In this document: positions 17,626-27,030 of the stretch, piece after piece
How the letters are laid out: every line of letters starts with the position of its first letter
Position numbering within the stretch: position 1 is the first letter of the stretch
Source: Flavobacterium piscisymbiosum
GTDB taxonomy: Bacteria > Bacteroidota > Bacteroidia > Flavobacteriales > Flavobacteriaceae
Assembly: GCF_020905295.1 (NCBI RefSeq)
Contig: NZ_JAJJMM010000001.1
Coordinates: forward strand, 4,154,001-4,218,000
Direction: 5' to 3'
DNA: 64,000 nucleotides
Notes under the pieces: model-generated
The model's database searches: none
Seen by the model: the letters and a program-made list of their open reading frames with translations, nothing else
Told to the model about the DNA's origin: nothing
Made by a program: the position numbers and the translations under genes

Positions 17626-18087
17626 TTATTTCACAGCATCATTTACAGTTTGGCTATCTACAAACTGTTCGAAACTGATAATTTTTCGGTCTTTCAATTT
17701 CCAAAGGTGAGCCACTCTGGCATTGATTGATTTGCCTGTGATTTTATAAGTGCCTGTGTAAGTTCCGTAAGCAACTACTTTATCATCGCTGGCAACATAA
17801 TCTTCGGGAGTAAATTTGTAATCAATCCATTCGCTTCCTAATCGGTTAAAGACATTTTTCTTTATATTTTCTAAACCAATATAAGTTCCTGCATAGGGAA
17901 AACCTTTAGCTTCTGTCCACGAAATATCTTTGGCAACATATTTAGCCAAATTTTGACCATTCTCTTCCGAAGTTTTTCCTTCGTAAGTGCTTTTAACTAT
18001 TTCAAGATTTGTCATTGTCTTTTTATTTAAAGAACAGCCTGACAATACAAAGAGTATCGTCAGGCTGTAAATGATTGATTTTACCAT
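17626..18087 (-). CDS. SnoaL/NTF2-like lipoprotein
   Basis: This 153-residue protein has a lipoprotein signal (LTILFVLSGCSLNKK, Cys18) and one NTF2/SnoaL-like cone domain: YEGKTSEENGQNLAKYVAKD, WTEAKGFPYAGTYIG, and a closing HLWKLKDRKIISFEQFVD. Such domains may be small enzymes or ligand binders. It overlaps the end of the MBL-fold gene by 7 bp, so the two form one operon and probably act on the same compound in the envelope. No catalytic residues can be assigned with confidence. Confidence 0.75.
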   Translation of the reverse strand: MVKSIIYSLTILFVLSGCSLNKKTMTNLEIVKSTYEGKTSEENGQNLAKYVAKDISWTEAKGFPYAGTYIGLENIKKNVFNRLGSEWIDYKFTPEDYVASDDKVVAYGTYTGTYKITGKSINARVAHLWKLKDRKIISFEQFVDSQTVNDAVK

Positions 18088-18971
18088 TTCATTTCTCCAG
18101 TATTCACTTTTGCACCAATCATTAGGGCAGTTTCAAAAGTAAGTGTTGGATATTTTGTTTTCAAAGCCGTAATCAAAGCTTCTGATGTTTTGTTGGTTTT
18201 CAAAGCTTCTTCGTAGAATTGAATATAACTTTTCGTGTGATTTACAGCAGCGATATCAAATGGAGAATTAGAATTAGCATGAGCCGGAATTACAATTTCA
18301 GGTTTCAAAGCCGAGATTTTATCTAAAACGGCAATCCAGTTTTTACGGGCTTCTGTAGTTTGAGCATCAGCCATCCAAAGATGGAAACTAGTTCCAAAAA
18401 TATTAATTCCGCCTACAACTGTTTTGATAGAAGGAATCCATACAAAAGTTTTATTTGGAAAATCTTCCAAACCAATGATTTCTAATTTCTGACCTTCCAA
18501 TTCAATGCTGTTTCCCTTTAAAACCTGCGGCAAAACAACATTTGACGTAATTGCTTTACCTAATCGTTCGCCCCAAACGTCTAATTTTTTTTGCGCTGTA
18601 GCCTTAATTGCTTCTACAGAAGCAGGTGATGCATAAGCAACTACATCCGGGAAATATTTTTTAAATATCTCCAATCCAAAATAGTAATCAGGATCTGCGT
18701 GAGAAACAAAAATGGTAGTTAATTTTTTACCGCTTGCTTTAATCTCCTGCGCTACTTTTTCGGCATCCGCCAAAGTAAATTGCGCGTCAATTAAAATCGC
18801 ATCTGTTTTTCCCGATACAATTACCGATGCTACACCAAAGCTATTTTCTGATGCGTTGTAAACCTGAAGTTTTAAATCTTTAGTTTCAATTGTTTTGAAA
18901 CTTTGTGCTTGTGATTCCATATTCAATAAAATTAAAATTGTTATAAATACTCTTGAGATAGTGTGTTTCAT
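18081..18971 (-). CDS. Exported MBL-fold hydrolase with altered metal motif
   Basis: This 296-residue protein has a Sec signal and the metallo-beta-lactamase fold (ASVIVSGKTDAILIDAQFT opening, IFVSHADPDYYFGLEIF motif, PAHANSNSP later). The canonical HxHxDH is replaced by HADPDY: the first His and the Asp are kept, while the second His is Asp and the last His is Tyr. Relatives usually have HAHPDHY here, so metal binding may differ. It is first in an operon with the SnoaL-like gene. A palindrome ATTAAACTAGTTTAAT lies 58 bp upstream of the start, with a -7-like CATCTTTG between. Confidence 0.8.
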   Translation of the reverse strand: MKHTISRVFITILILLNMESQAQSFKTIETKDLKLQVYNASENSFGVASVIVSGKTDAILIDAQFTLADAEKVAQEIKASGKKLTTIFVSHADPDYYFGLEIFKKYFPDVVAYASPASVEAIKATAQKKLDVWGERLGKAITSNVVLPQVLKGNSIELEGQKLEIIGLEDFPNKTFVWIPSIKTVVGGINIFGTSFHLWMADAQTTEARKNWIAVLDKISALKPEIVIPAHANSNSPFDIAAVNHTKSYIQFYEEALKTNKTSEALITALKTKYPTLTFETALMIGAKVNTGEMKW

Positions 18972-18998
18972 TTCTTGTGTTGGTTTAAATTAACACTG

Positions 18999-19006
18999 CA
19001 AAGATG
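18999..19006 (-). promoter_or_regulatory. -7-like element of the MBL operon
   Basis: The minus strand reads CATCTTTG, five of six conserved positions of TAnnTTTG. Its last base lies 37.5 bp from the centre of the palindrome at 19029-19044, the same geometry as at the tautomerase promoter (28343-28350). Confidence 0.5.
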
Positions 19007-19028
19007 AAACGAAATGAGATCTTAAAAC

Positions 19029-19044
19029 ATTAAACTAGTTTAAT
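19029..19044. promoter_or_regulatory. Shared palindromic operator, site 1 (MBL operon)
   Basis: ATTAAACTAGTTTAAT is a perfect 16-bp palindrome. The same core TTAAACTAGTTTAA occurs at 28259-28274 and 33128-33143, and a 14/16 variant at 30006-30021. Its position relative to the -7 element fits a class II activator site near -41.5. The binding protein is unknown; Crp/Fnr-type genes lie at 19060, 21877 and 30850. Confidence 0.65.
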
Positions 19045-19059
19045 AAATAAAGGGAAATC

Positions 19060-19641
19060 TTATTTTTTAACAGCAATTTTCTTTCGAATATTACTCAGGA
19101 AAACATTGGTAATGCCCAAATAAGCAGCTATTTGTATGTTAGAAAGTCGTTGAATAAGGTGTGGGTATTTTTCTATAAATTCGATATAACGGGATTCTGC
19201 TGTTTTACTAAGGTTATCTATCATTCTTCGTTGAAGTGCAACGTGCGTTTTTTGTGTCATTACCCGAAATAGCTTTTCGATTTCAGGTAAGTTGGCATAA
19301 GCAAACTCCTTATCTTTTTTAGAAATTACAAGTACTTCGCTGTCTTCGAGAGCTTCTATAAAAAGTTGTGATGGCACTTCATTAGTAAAACTGTCAATAT
19401 CAGTAATCCACCAATTTTCAATAGCAAAATAGAGTATTTGCTCAAAACCATTTTTATCAATATGATAAACCCGAAAAAGCCCTTTGGTAACAAAACCTTC
19501 AAATTTACAAATCTCACCTTCTCTGAGTAAAAAGTTTTTTTTAGGGATTAACTTTTGCTCAAATAAATTGCAAAAATTTTCTATTTCATTTTCTGAAAGA
19601 GAAATATGTTTAGCGATATTTTGTTTTAAAAGCGCTTTCAT
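19060..19641 (-). CDS. Crp/Fnr family transcriptional regulator
   Basis: This 193-residue regulator has an N-terminal cyclic-nucleotide-binding-type jelly roll (FLLREGEICKFEGFVTKGLFRVY, core LREGEICKFEGFVTKG at residues 39-54) and a C-terminal helix-turn-helix (SNIQIAAYLGITNVFLSNIRKK, core IAAYLGITNVFLSNIRKK). It has no Cys cluster of the Fnr type. It lies just upstream of the MBL operon on the same strand; the palindrome at 19029 sits between the two and could be its site. Its effector is unknown. Confidence 0.87.
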   Translation of the reverse strand: MKALLKQNIAKHISLSENEIENFCNLFEQKLIPKKNFLLREGEICKFEGFVTKGLFRVYHIDKNGFEQILYFAIENWWITDIDSFTNEVPSQLFIEALEDSEVLVISKKDKEFAYANLPEIEKLFRVMTQKTHVALQRRMIDNLSKTAESRYIEFIEKYPHLIQRLSNIQIAAYLGITNVFLSNIRKKIAVKK

Positions 19642-19907
19642 ATAACAGTATGTAAAAGTGTTGCTAAAATATTTCTTTGCCTGAGCTAAGGTACATAAAT
19701 ATGTAATTAAGCTATTGATTTTGACAAAGGATAATACATTTCAATACCTTATAGAAGACTTCTTAAAACAAATCAGTTTATATTATCCTACTATCATTTA
19801 GTATTTTAACTCAATAGTTTAATTATATAAAATTTGACTGATATGGGTTAAGAAAATTATGCAGACAGAGACCTTTAGTAAAAAAGATATAAATTGTTTC
19901 AACTTAT

Positions 19908-20543
19908 TTATTGGGCTTTTGTAAGCGACATTTTAATTGCCAAAGCGGTCAAAACTCCAGCCATAAACCATTTTTGTATTTTTACCCAAACCGGATTATT
20001 TGAAAAGAAAACGGAAACTTTTGATGCCGTTAAAACGATTATAAAATTAACACTAAAACTCACTATGATTTGAGTAATACCTAATTGAATACTTTGAGTA
20101 AAAATAGAACCATATTCAGGTTTTATGAATTGCGGAAAAAAGGATAAATAAAAAACGGCAACTTTTGGATTCAAAACATTGGTTAGAAAACCGATTCTGA
20201 ATAATTTGCCTGGTTTATCTGGTGATAAATTATTCGGGGTTTCAAAAATTCCCTTACTATTTGGTTTTATGGCTTGAAACGCTAAATACAAAAGATAAAC
20301 AACTCCAATTGTTTTTAGAATGGTATAAGCTATTGGTACGGCAAAAAGAATAGCTGTCAGACCAAAAGAAACCATAGTAATGTGAAATAAAAAACCACAA
20401 ATTACTCCGGCAAGCGATATTATACCTGCTTTTTTTCCCTGTGTAATGGAACGTGAAATCAAATAAAGCATATTTGGACCTGGGCTAATGACCAGTACAA
20501 ATGCGGCTAGTGAGAAAAGTAAAATTTCATTAAAAGGTATCAT
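19908..20543 (-). CDS. LysE family exporter
   Basis: This 211-residue inner-membrane protein has about six TM segments and the N-terminal LysE/RhtB signature (FALAAFVLVISPGPNMLYLISRS is the region; core SPGPNMLYLISRSITQGKK, about residues 20-38). Members export amino acids or related metabolites. It stands alone between two intergenic regions. The substrate cannot be told. Confidence 0.87.
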   Translation of the reverse strand: MIPFNEILLFSLAAFVLVISPGPNMLYLISRSITQGKKAGIISLAGVICGFLFHITMVSFGLTAILFAVPIAYTILKTIGVVYLLYLAFQAIKPNSKGIFETPNNLSPDKPGKLFRIGFLTNVLNPKVAVFYLSFFPQFIKPEYGSIFTQSIQLGITQIIVSFSVNFIIVLTASKVSVFFSNNPVWVKIQKWFMAGVLTALAIKMSLTKAQ

Positions 20544-20797
20544 GTTTTATCGTTTATAAATTAAATTTGAAATACTTTTTTAAGTACTTCTGGTTAAAAA
20601 TATAGATTCTTAACCAGAAGATTACTTACTAAGATTTTGATTTTATCAGGTTATATACTAACATTTTTTGACTTTATCCAGTTAAGGAATTAGAATTGCC
20701 TTATAAATTTTAGTGCAAAAACGGTATAAAACTACGAAAGTTTAATTTATTATCTAGGCTCAACTTGCACAAAACCGATGCTAATTACATAGTGTTC

Positions 20798-21814
20798 TTA
20801 TAGGTTTGAATGCTGTTGGTTTTCTTGTAAGTACAACATTGCTTCTTTGACTGCTTGTATTGTGTTTTTGGGATGAAAACCCAATTCAGTTCTCGCTTTT
20901 GTGATGTCGAAGTTTTGTTGAAGTCCTGAAAACATGGCGATATCTTTGATGCTCAATAAGGGAGCTTTTCCATTTATCTTACTGCCAATTTCCATAAACC
21001 AGGCAATGGTAAATAATATTGGTTTTGGAACTGCCATAGGAAGTTTTATTTTCAAGTCTGGAAATAACTCCTGTGCAATTTGTGTTGTCTCTTTTATAGA
21101 AGTGCATTTTTCATTTGCCAGGATATAACGTTCGCCGTTTTTTCCTTTTGTTGCTGCTAAATAACAACCTTGAGCAACATCTTTTACATCAATCCAATCT
21201 AAAGTGATGTTTGTTTCAACGGGTATTTGCTTTTCGAGAATCAAAGAAATAATATTATAAGAAACACTTAAAGGTTTGAAAGCGGTGCTGCCAATCATTG
21301 CAGATGGTAAAACGGCAACCAATTCTATATTGTGCTTTCGGGACAATTCAAAAGCTAGTTTTTCGCCATCATTTTTTGAATTGTAGTACATATCCCTACG
21401 GTCAGGATTTTGTCCGTAACTCTCTTTAGTAGGAAGCTTGGAATAGTTTAAAGCTGCAATAGAACTTACGTACACAATTCGTTTTACACCTGCTTCTGCT
21501 GCGGCTTCAACAATATTTTTGGTACCTTGAATATTGACATCATAAATTTCTTTTTTGGGGTCTTTGGCCCAAAGTTTAAAGACTGCTCCAACTGCGTAAA
21601 ATGTTTCTACACCTTGTAAAGCGTTTACTAAGGACTGTTTATCGGAAATATCAGATTGTACGACTTCACAATTTAAGCCCGTAAAAGGTTCTTTATTTTT
21701 GATGTTGCGAACCGAAGCTCTTACCGGAATACCTTTGCTGATAAGCAATCTTACCAAGTTGTTGCCAAGATGCCCATTTGCTCCTGTAACCAATGCTAAA
21801 TTTTTCTGTGCCAT
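20798..21814 (-). CDS. NAD-dependent epimerase/dehydratase (dihydroflavonol reductase-like SDR)
   Basis: This 338-residue extended-SDR protein has the Rossmann motif VTGANGHLGNNLVRLL (residues 9-24), a substrate-side YYNSKNDGEK (Tyr-x3-Lys-like, about residues 143-152, here Y-N-S-K) and later GERYILANEK. It resembles dihydroflavonol-4-reductase and cholesterol-dehydrogenase-like bacterial proteins that reduce aldehydes or ketones with NAD(P)H. It is cytoplasmic. Its gene lies head-to-tail behind a Crp/Fnr gene (62 bp away), which may regulate it. Confidence 0.83.
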   Translation of the reverse strand: MAQKNLALVTGANGHLGNNLVRLLISKGIPVRASVRNIKNKEPFTGLNCEVVQSDISDKQSLVNALQGVETFYAVGAVFKLWAKDPKKEIYDVNIQGTKNIVEAAAEAGVKRIVYVSSIAALNYSKLPTKESYGQNPDRRDMYYNSKNDGEKLAFELSRKHNIELVAVLPSAMIGSTAFKPLSVSYNIISLILEKQIPVETNITLDWIDVKDVAQGCYLAATKGKNGERYILANEKCTSIKETTQIAQELFPDLKIKLPMAVPKPILFTIAWFMEIGSKINGKAPLLSIKDIAMFSGLQQNFDITKARTELGFHPKNTIQAVKEAMLYLQENQQHSNL

Positions 21815-21876
21815 TTTATTTGTTTTTATTATGGCACAAAATTGGGATATGATTTTTTTAAAATGCTTCGCAAATG

Positions 21877-22452
21877 TTACCTAATCATTTGCTTCCTGAT
21901 TCTGCTCAAACTTTTTGGGTTCATTCCTAAAAACGAAGCAATGTATTGAAGAGGAACATTGTGTATAATTTCAGGATAATTCTCAACCAACTTTTTATAA
22001 CGCTCTTCTGCCGTTAAGGTTGCTAAATCTTTTGAGCGGTTTTCGTTGTATGTAAGGGATTGCTCAAACACCCACATACTAAAATCTTTAAATGACGCAC
22101 TACTTTGAAGAAGAAAATCCAAGTCAGTTTTTGCAATTCTCAAAAGTTCACATTCAGTAATACATTCTACATTTTCATTAGATTTTGTCTGGTTGATAAA
22201 ATTGGTATAAGAAGTAAAAAAACCTGGCGGACAGTTGATATGGGTGGTAACTTCATCTCCTAAATTATTGTAATAAAACAGTCTCATAAAACCCGACAGG
22301 ACAAAGTAAAGATATTTAGGGACTTTACCCTCTTCTTCAATAATCCGATTTTTAGGAAATAATACTGGTTCAAAATACTTTTTACATAGTTCTTTGTCCG
22401 GGTCAGTAAGTACAATTTTAGTACTTATCAGGTTCAATAATTGGTCGTGCAT
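21877..22452 (-). CDS. Crp/Fnr family transcriptional regulator
   Basis: This 191-residue protein has a cNMP-binding-type N-terminal domain (IIEEEGKVPKYLYFVLSG, residues 37-54) and a C-terminal helix-turn-helix (IASFLGMNPKSLSRIRKQ). It precedes the SDR gene on the same strand and is a plausible regulator of it. No effector residues can be named. Confidence 0.85.
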   Translation of the reverse strand: MHDQLLNLISTKIVLTDPDKELCKKYFEPVLFPKNRIIEEEGKVPKYLYFVLSGFMRLFYYNNLGDEVTTHINCPPGFFTSYTNFINQTKSNENVECITECELLRIAKTDLDFLLQSSASFKDFSMWVFEQSLTYNENRSKDLATLTAEERYKKLVENYPEIIHNVPLQYIASFLGMNPKSLSRIRKQMIR

Positions 22453-22844
22453 TTACTAATATTAGAATATCTGTTACTTTTTAGTCTATTTGATTGATTG
22501 GCGCTAACGTTCCTGCTATTGGGAGGGTTGCATATTTAATAACGAAGTATTTTCTACCAAGCGAAAATACGATTAATATTATTAAACTTAAGTTGATCAT
22601 TATAATTTGTAATTAATTCTACTCTAAAGTATTGTTAGTAATAGTCTAATGTTTTGTTGATCATGTTACGAAGTTCATAAAGTTATTGATTACAAGAAAA
22701 AGTTATTAAACAATCTATTTGAATTAAAAGAAACCATCTTAACTTTTTGTGGCAAATTTTAAGGCAGTTCCATAAAGGTCATGTTAAGTTTATTCAATAA
22801 TAATTAAAGAATGTTTTTTTTCGTAAACCTTATGATCCTGGATA
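22453..22844. other. Intergenic region, no gene seen
   Basis: The 392-bp AT-rich stretch between the Crp/Fnr gene and the amidohydrolase contains a GC-richer patch near 22500-22570 that looks like degraded repeat DNA, but no second copy is present in the window. I see no coding frame or terminator hairpin that I can defend. Confidence 0.35.
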
Positions 22845-24179
22845 TTATTTGTCAAGTATATTTTTATAAGTGATTCCATCTTTTATAATCAACAATAATA
22901 TTTTGTCATAATCTTCCATTATACTTAAATTTAGCATAGGATTTCCATCTACTAATAAAAGGTCGGCATAAGCACCTTCTTCTATAACACCCAATTTGTT
23001 AGGATAGGGATTGCGTGGTCCGCTCATGGCAAGTAATTCTGCATTTGTAGATGTAGCCATTTTTAATATTTCATAAGGCTTGTACCAGCGTAACAACTTT
23101 ACAAGATCTCCTGCTCTTTTTGCCGAATGCTCAGGCTCAAAAAGACAATCCGTTCCAAAGGCAGTTTTAATATTATATTTTTTTGCAAAATTGTAGGCTT
23201 TATCAGTACCGCTCATCATAGTTTGTTGTTTTATACGGTTTGGTGAACCATCAGCATAAAGGCTTTTGCCGTCATCTATAAAAGGTTGCAGACTTAACCA
23301 TGCCTTTTTATCTGCTAACATTTTTGCTGTTGTATCATCAATAAGTTGAGCATGATCTATACAACGCACTCCTGCACGTAAAGCAGTTTGTATGGCTCTT
23401 GGTGTATAGGCGTGAACGGTGACATACGTACCCCAGTTTTCTGCTGCGTCAACTGCAGCTTTCATTTCTGCTTCTGTAAATTGAGATACATCTAAAGGAT
23501 CATAAGTTGAAGAAACGCCACCACCAGCCGCTAATTTTATTTGTGTGGCACCAAGGCGAAGTTGTTCCCGCACACGTTTCAGGACTTGGTCTGCACCGTC
23601 TGCTATAACACCGAAATTATTACGTTCTGTAAAATCAAGGCTTGCCGCCAAATCTCTTGGAACAGCATTAGGAGTTAGAAAGTCTCCATGACCTCCGGTT
23701 TGGGAAATCATAGCGCCTGAAGGATAAATACGTGGACCAATTATTAAGCCTCTGTCAATAGCCTTTTGTAATCCTCCGGCAGGACCGGCAAGATCTCTGA
23801 AAGTTGTAAAGCCCTGCATTAGGTCTTTTTCTGCAGATTTAATAGCATTTGCAGTAATGTATTCTATATCACTATTCATCAATTCCATAACACCCATCGA
23901 TTCCATCATGATATGCGTATGGGCATCAATAAGGCCTGGCATTAAGAATTTTCCTTTGCCATCAATAATAGTAGTATTTGTGCTTTTATCAGTTGGTATT
24001 GGTGATGTAGAAATTTTACTAATCAGATTATTAACAATCAAAATATTTCCCTTAGTTGTTTTTTCATCCTTACCATTAAAAATTTCAACATCGTTGATGA
24101 GAATTGTTTTTTGAGTCATTCCATAAAATGAACTCAGTAAAATTGCCATGACCAATAATTTTCGTTTTATAGGATACAT
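22845..24179 (-). CDS. Exported amidohydrolase (imidazolonepropionase/Xaa-Pro dipeptidase-like)
   Basis: This 444-residue metal-dependent hydrolase has a Sec signal. The metal motif DAHTHIMME (HxH near residue 87), a Lys in QIKLAAGGG that would be carboxylated, His in VTVHAYTP and DHAQL, and the Asp in AFGTDCLFEP are all present, so the active site looks complete. Members of this branch cleave C-N bonds in cyclic amides or dipeptides. It stands alone on the minus strand, divergent from the DUF1254 gene; the natural substrate is unknown. Confidence 0.85.
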   Translation of the reverse strand: MYPIKRKLLVMAILLSSFYGMTQKTILINDVEIFNGKDEKTTKGNILIVNNLISKISTSPIPTDKSTNTTIIDGKGKFLMPGLIDAHTHIMMESMGVMELMNSDIEYITANAIKSAEKDLMQGFTTFRDLAGPAGGLQKAIDRGLIIGPRIYPSGAMISQTGGHGDFLTPNAVPRDLAASLDFTERNNFGVIADGADQVLKRVREQLRLGATQIKLAAGGGVSSTYDPLDVSQFTEAEMKAAVDAAENWGTYVTVHAYTPRAIQTALRAGVRCIDHAQLIDDTTAKMLADKKAWLSLQPFIDDGKSLYADGSPNRIKQQTMMSGTDKAYNFAKKYNIKTAFGTDCLFEPEHSAKRAGDLVKLLRWYKPYEILKMATSTNAELLAMSGPRNPYPNKLGVIEEGAYADLLLVDGNPMLNLSIMEDYDKILLLIIKDGITYKNILDK

Positions 24180-24696
24180 ATCTAGAGGGGTGTTTTGAAG
24201 TTATAGTACTAATATAGTAAATGTTATATTATTTTATTGATTTTTAGTGAGATATTAATCAGGGTATTAGCTTATTTAAAACAACAGAAAAAAGGTCAAT
24301 TTTGAAGATATATTTTTGGTGTAAAAAAAGTATTTGCATCTTGTTGTTTGATTCTAAAAAAGAAAATAAAAGCAAAACGAGTCAAACTCACACATTTAGT
24401 ATCTGTCTTTCATTGACTTTATAAATTTGGTTTGGATAGCTTGTCGTTTCCAATTATTAATACTAGAGTATTATTAAAAACATCAATTAAGTTAAAATGA
24501 AATTTCTTTTTGTCCTCTGTTTGGTTTCATTTTATAAAATGAAACGTATTTGTTAAGCTATAAATCTATCCTTGTCAATCAATTGGGTAAATTTATTTAA
24601 GAAACAATTTTCATAAAATAAAAAAGACAGAAACTCCTGTAAACCTTGAATAACAAGCCCTTTATAAGTTTATCATAAAATAAAAAATCAAAAAAG
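24180..24696. other. Divergent intergenic region with a repeat fragment
   Basis: This 517-bp stretch separates the amidohydrolase and DUF1254 genes and must hold both promoters. Positions 24403-24437 match 47999-48033 at all but two positions and are a fragment of the decayed dispersed element. No coding frame is supported. Confidence 0.55.
24403..24437. repeat. Fragment of the decayed dispersed element
   Basis: This 35-bp stretch differs from 47999-48033 at two positions. The longer copy at 47928-48061 follows a terminator-like hairpin; this one does not. Confidence 0.6.
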
Positions 24697-26184
24697 ATGA
24701 AAAAGAAAATATTTACATTTAGCACATTGACATTTATAGTGATTAGCCTGATTTCCTCCTGTAAAAAAGAGGTCAAAGAGAACGACACAGCTGTTGTAAA
24801 AGAAAGTGATTCTGTTAAAACGGAAATTATTTCAGGGCCGATACCCAATACCAATATGACGCCAGAATATATTAAAACATTATCAGCTAATATTTATTTA
24901 TGGGCATGGCCAATGGTTAATATGCATAATCGTAAATTGATGTTTGAAAAAGTACCCTATCCGGTGCTAGGTAAGGGAATACTTCCTCTTTCTTCAATTA
25001 ACCATATTGCAATGCTTACCGATTACGTTGATGCCGAAGAAAGAGAGGTTGCATGTCCTAATCAGGATGTTGTTTACGGACTGGCACCATTAGATTTAAC
25101 TAAAGACGCTGTTATTGTGCAGGTGCCTGATTTTGGAGATCGTTTTTGGGTTTATCAGGTTTGTGATCAGCGCACAGAAGGTTTTGCTAAACTTGGAAAA
25201 ATGTACGGTAGTAAGCCGGGATTTTATCTGTTAACGAGCAGCGACTGGAAAGGTAAGGTTCCTGATGGAATCAACGCTGTATTTAAATCAACAACTACAT
25301 TTAATGTAGTGATTCCGCGTGCTTTCCAATCTGATGATCCAAGCGATAAAAAAGCTATTCAGCCTTTGATTAGTCAGATAAATGTTTATCCATTAGCAGA
25401 TTTCGATGGAAAAATGAAAAAAGTAGATTACTCAAAATTGCCTAAAACTCCAGCTGATAAAGTAGTAGCAAAACAAGAAACACAATGGGTAAAACCAGAA
25501 CTATTTTTTGACCAGCTTTCAACTGTTTTAAAAGAAGTTCCTCCGCTTAAAGGCGAAGAAGTTTGGTACGCTCAAGTACAATCATTTTTGGATGCCATTA
25601 ACAAAGATCCTAAGCTAAAGGCAATTGCAAGACAATCAGCAATAGATTCTGAAAAAAATCTCATAAAACCTTTGTTTCAATTTGAAAATGTAGGATATCC
25701 GGTGAAATTTAATTGGACCACACAAAAAAATGGAGCGCAGTTTGGAACCGATTATTTAACTAGAACTGCGTGTGCCAAATCAAACATATTTGTAAACAGA
25801 TCAATTGAATCTAAATATTTTTATCAGGATTTTGATTCCACAAGAACTAAATTATCAGGTGCTAATAAATACACCATTACTTTTGCAAAAGGACAAACCC
25901 CACCTGTAAAAGGATTTTGGTCACTTACCCTTTATGACGAACACCACTTTTTTGCATCAAATGAGCTCAAACGTTACTCTTTAGGAACAAAAAACAAGAA
26001 TTTAAAATATAATGCCGATGGCTCACTAACGCTGTATGTGCAAAATTCCAAACCAGATAGTGATAAAATCGACAATTGGCTTCCTGCTCCAAAAGGCACT
26101 TTTTCTTTATATGTAAGGTGTTATTGGCCTGAAGAAAAAACTTTAAAAGATGAATGGAGTCCGCCGGCAGTTATCAAAACTTAA
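24697..26184 (+). CDS. DUF1254/DUF1214 lipoprotein
   Basis: This 495-residue protein has a lipoprotein signal (IVISLISSCKKEVKE) and the two-part DUF1254-DUF1214 architecture. The DUF1254 part includes NIYLWAWPMVNMHNRKL and QDVVYGLAPLDLTKD; the C-terminal DUF1214 part includes PPVKGFWSLTLYDEHHFF and NWLPAPKGTFSLYVRCYWPE, quoted here as separate pieces. The family's function is unknown despite wide distribution. It is exported and single. A terminator at 26298-26343 separates it from the convergent DUF417 gene. Confidence 0.87.
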   Translation: MKKKIFTFSTLTFIVISLISSCKKEVKENDTAVVKESDSVKTEIISGPIPNTNMTPEYIKTLSANIYLWAWPMVNMHNRKLMFEKVPYPVLGKGILPLSSINHIAMLTDYVDAEEREVACPNQDVVYGLAPLDLTKDAVIVQVPDFGDRFWVYQVCDQRTEGFAKLGKMYGSKPGFYLLTSSDWKGKVPDGINAVFKSTTTFNVVIPRAFQSDDPSDKKAIQPLISQINVYPLADFDGKMKKVDYSKLPKTPADKVVAKQETQWVKPELFFDQLSTVLKEVPPLKGEEVWYAQVQSFLDAINKDPKLKAIARQSAIDSEKNLIKPLFQFENVGYPVKFNWTTQKNGAQFGTDYLTRTACAKSNIFVNRSIESKYFYQDFDSTRTKLSGANKYTITFAKGQTPPVKGFWSLTLYDEHHFFASNELKRYSLGTKNKNLKYNADGSLTLYVQNSKPDSDKIDNWLPAPKGTFSLYVRCYWPEEKTLKDEWSPPAVIKT

Positions 26185-26297
26185 TTTTATAAGTTCAAAA
26201 AATAAAATTATCTCCGTTGTAAATTTTCTAAAGATGAGCCACAAAGATTTTATATTTTCTGGACAAGAACAATTTTAAATCATATAATAAGTTTATC

Positions 26298-26343
26298 AAA
26301 AAAGCTACCAGTCATTATATTATAAATGATTGATAGCTTTTTT
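26298..26343. terminator. Bidirectional terminator
   Basis: AAAAAAGCTA (26298-26307) pairs with TAGCTTTTTT (26334-26343); further imperfect pairing lies inside the loop. It separates the convergent DUF1254 and DUF417 genes. Confidence 0.75.
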
Positions 26344-26380
26344 GAATTGATAATTTTAAGGTTTTTTTTGAATCTTAAAT

Positions 26381-26947
26381 TTATATATTTTTTCTTTTGA
26401 GATAAAGTGATGCTGACTGGCTCATTGTAATTAATGAGGCTCCAAGTATAACAATATCTTTAAGCACTAATCGTCCGCGCCCTGATAAATAAGGAAATCC
26501 ATATTGTTGATCTGTCAAATGCGGTACCCAGCTTTCAGGGGTTGTCACTAAAAATGAAAGTGTACCAAGAGTAAGAATAAATACCAGTATACTACCAAAC
26601 ATACTTGCCAGAGGAGCCCAGTTATGAATGGCAACCAGAAAAGCGATACCAATTAATAAAATTCCTAAGCCATTTGCAAAAACATAGGTATTGTTTTGAA
26701 TGTTCCATTGATGATTTTCGGTAATCAGTTCACCTTCTTTATTGCTGTATTGTTTATAATCAGATGGATTGTTATAGAAAAAAGACATAAAAGGACTGTT
26801 TGCCACAAAAGGCACTATTCCATCAGCTTCATAGGTGAAAAATTTAAGTCCGCCAATCCATAAAAAAACGATTACGATACTGGCACGTATGGCATTTTTT
26901 CCCAGATTATCAAGATTTGCTATTGTGTTTAAAAGAGAATTTTTCAT
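26381..26947 (-). CDS. DUF417 (YkgB-like) membrane protein
   Basis: This 188-residue protein has four TM segments. Conserved YkgB/DUF417 features are SIVIVFLWIGGLKFFTYEADGI (core WIGGLKFFTYEADGI), PFVANSPFMSFFY near the N-terminus, and TLSFLVTTPESWVP followed by LSGRGRLVLKDIVILGASL, quoted in parts. In other bacteria these genes often respond to chlorine or aldehyde stress through AraC or Rrf2-type regulators. An AraC gene lies just upstream on the same strand. A -7 element TAAATTTG is at 26991-26984. Confidence 0.87.
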   Translation of the reverse strand: MKNSLLNTIANLDNLGKNAIRASIVIVFLWIGGLKFFTYEADGIVPFVANSPFMSFFYNNPSDYKQYSNKEGELITENHQWNIQNNTYVFANGLGILLIGIAFLVAIHNWAPLASMFGSILVFILTLGTLSFLVTTPESWVPHLTDQQYGFPYLSGRGRLVLKDIVILGASLITMSQSASLYLKRKNI

Positions 26948-26983
26948 TGCTTTGTTTTTAAATATTAGTAATAATTAACAAGG

Positions 26984-26991
26984 CAAATTTA
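26984..26991 (-). promoter_or_regulatory. -7 element of the DUF417 gene
   Basis: The minus strand reads TAAATTTG, an exact TAnnTTTG match, 37 bp before the ATG at 26947. It supports separate transcription from the AraC gene upstream. Confidence 0.5.
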
Positions 26992-27030
26992 GAGCTGAAA
27001 TAAGAATTAAGAAATGGATAAAAAATGCTA

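Noticed and set aside
19806..19822. Further copy of the CTTAAACTAGTTTAAG operator upstream of the Crp/Fnr gene at 19060-19641
   Set aside because: Only the right half (TAGTTTAA) matches; the left half does not, and its distance to the gene is too large.
26190..26260. Third copy of the 250-bp structured repeat
   Set aside because: Only a short stretch (ATCTCCGT and nearby bases) resembles the right end; the match is too weak to claim.
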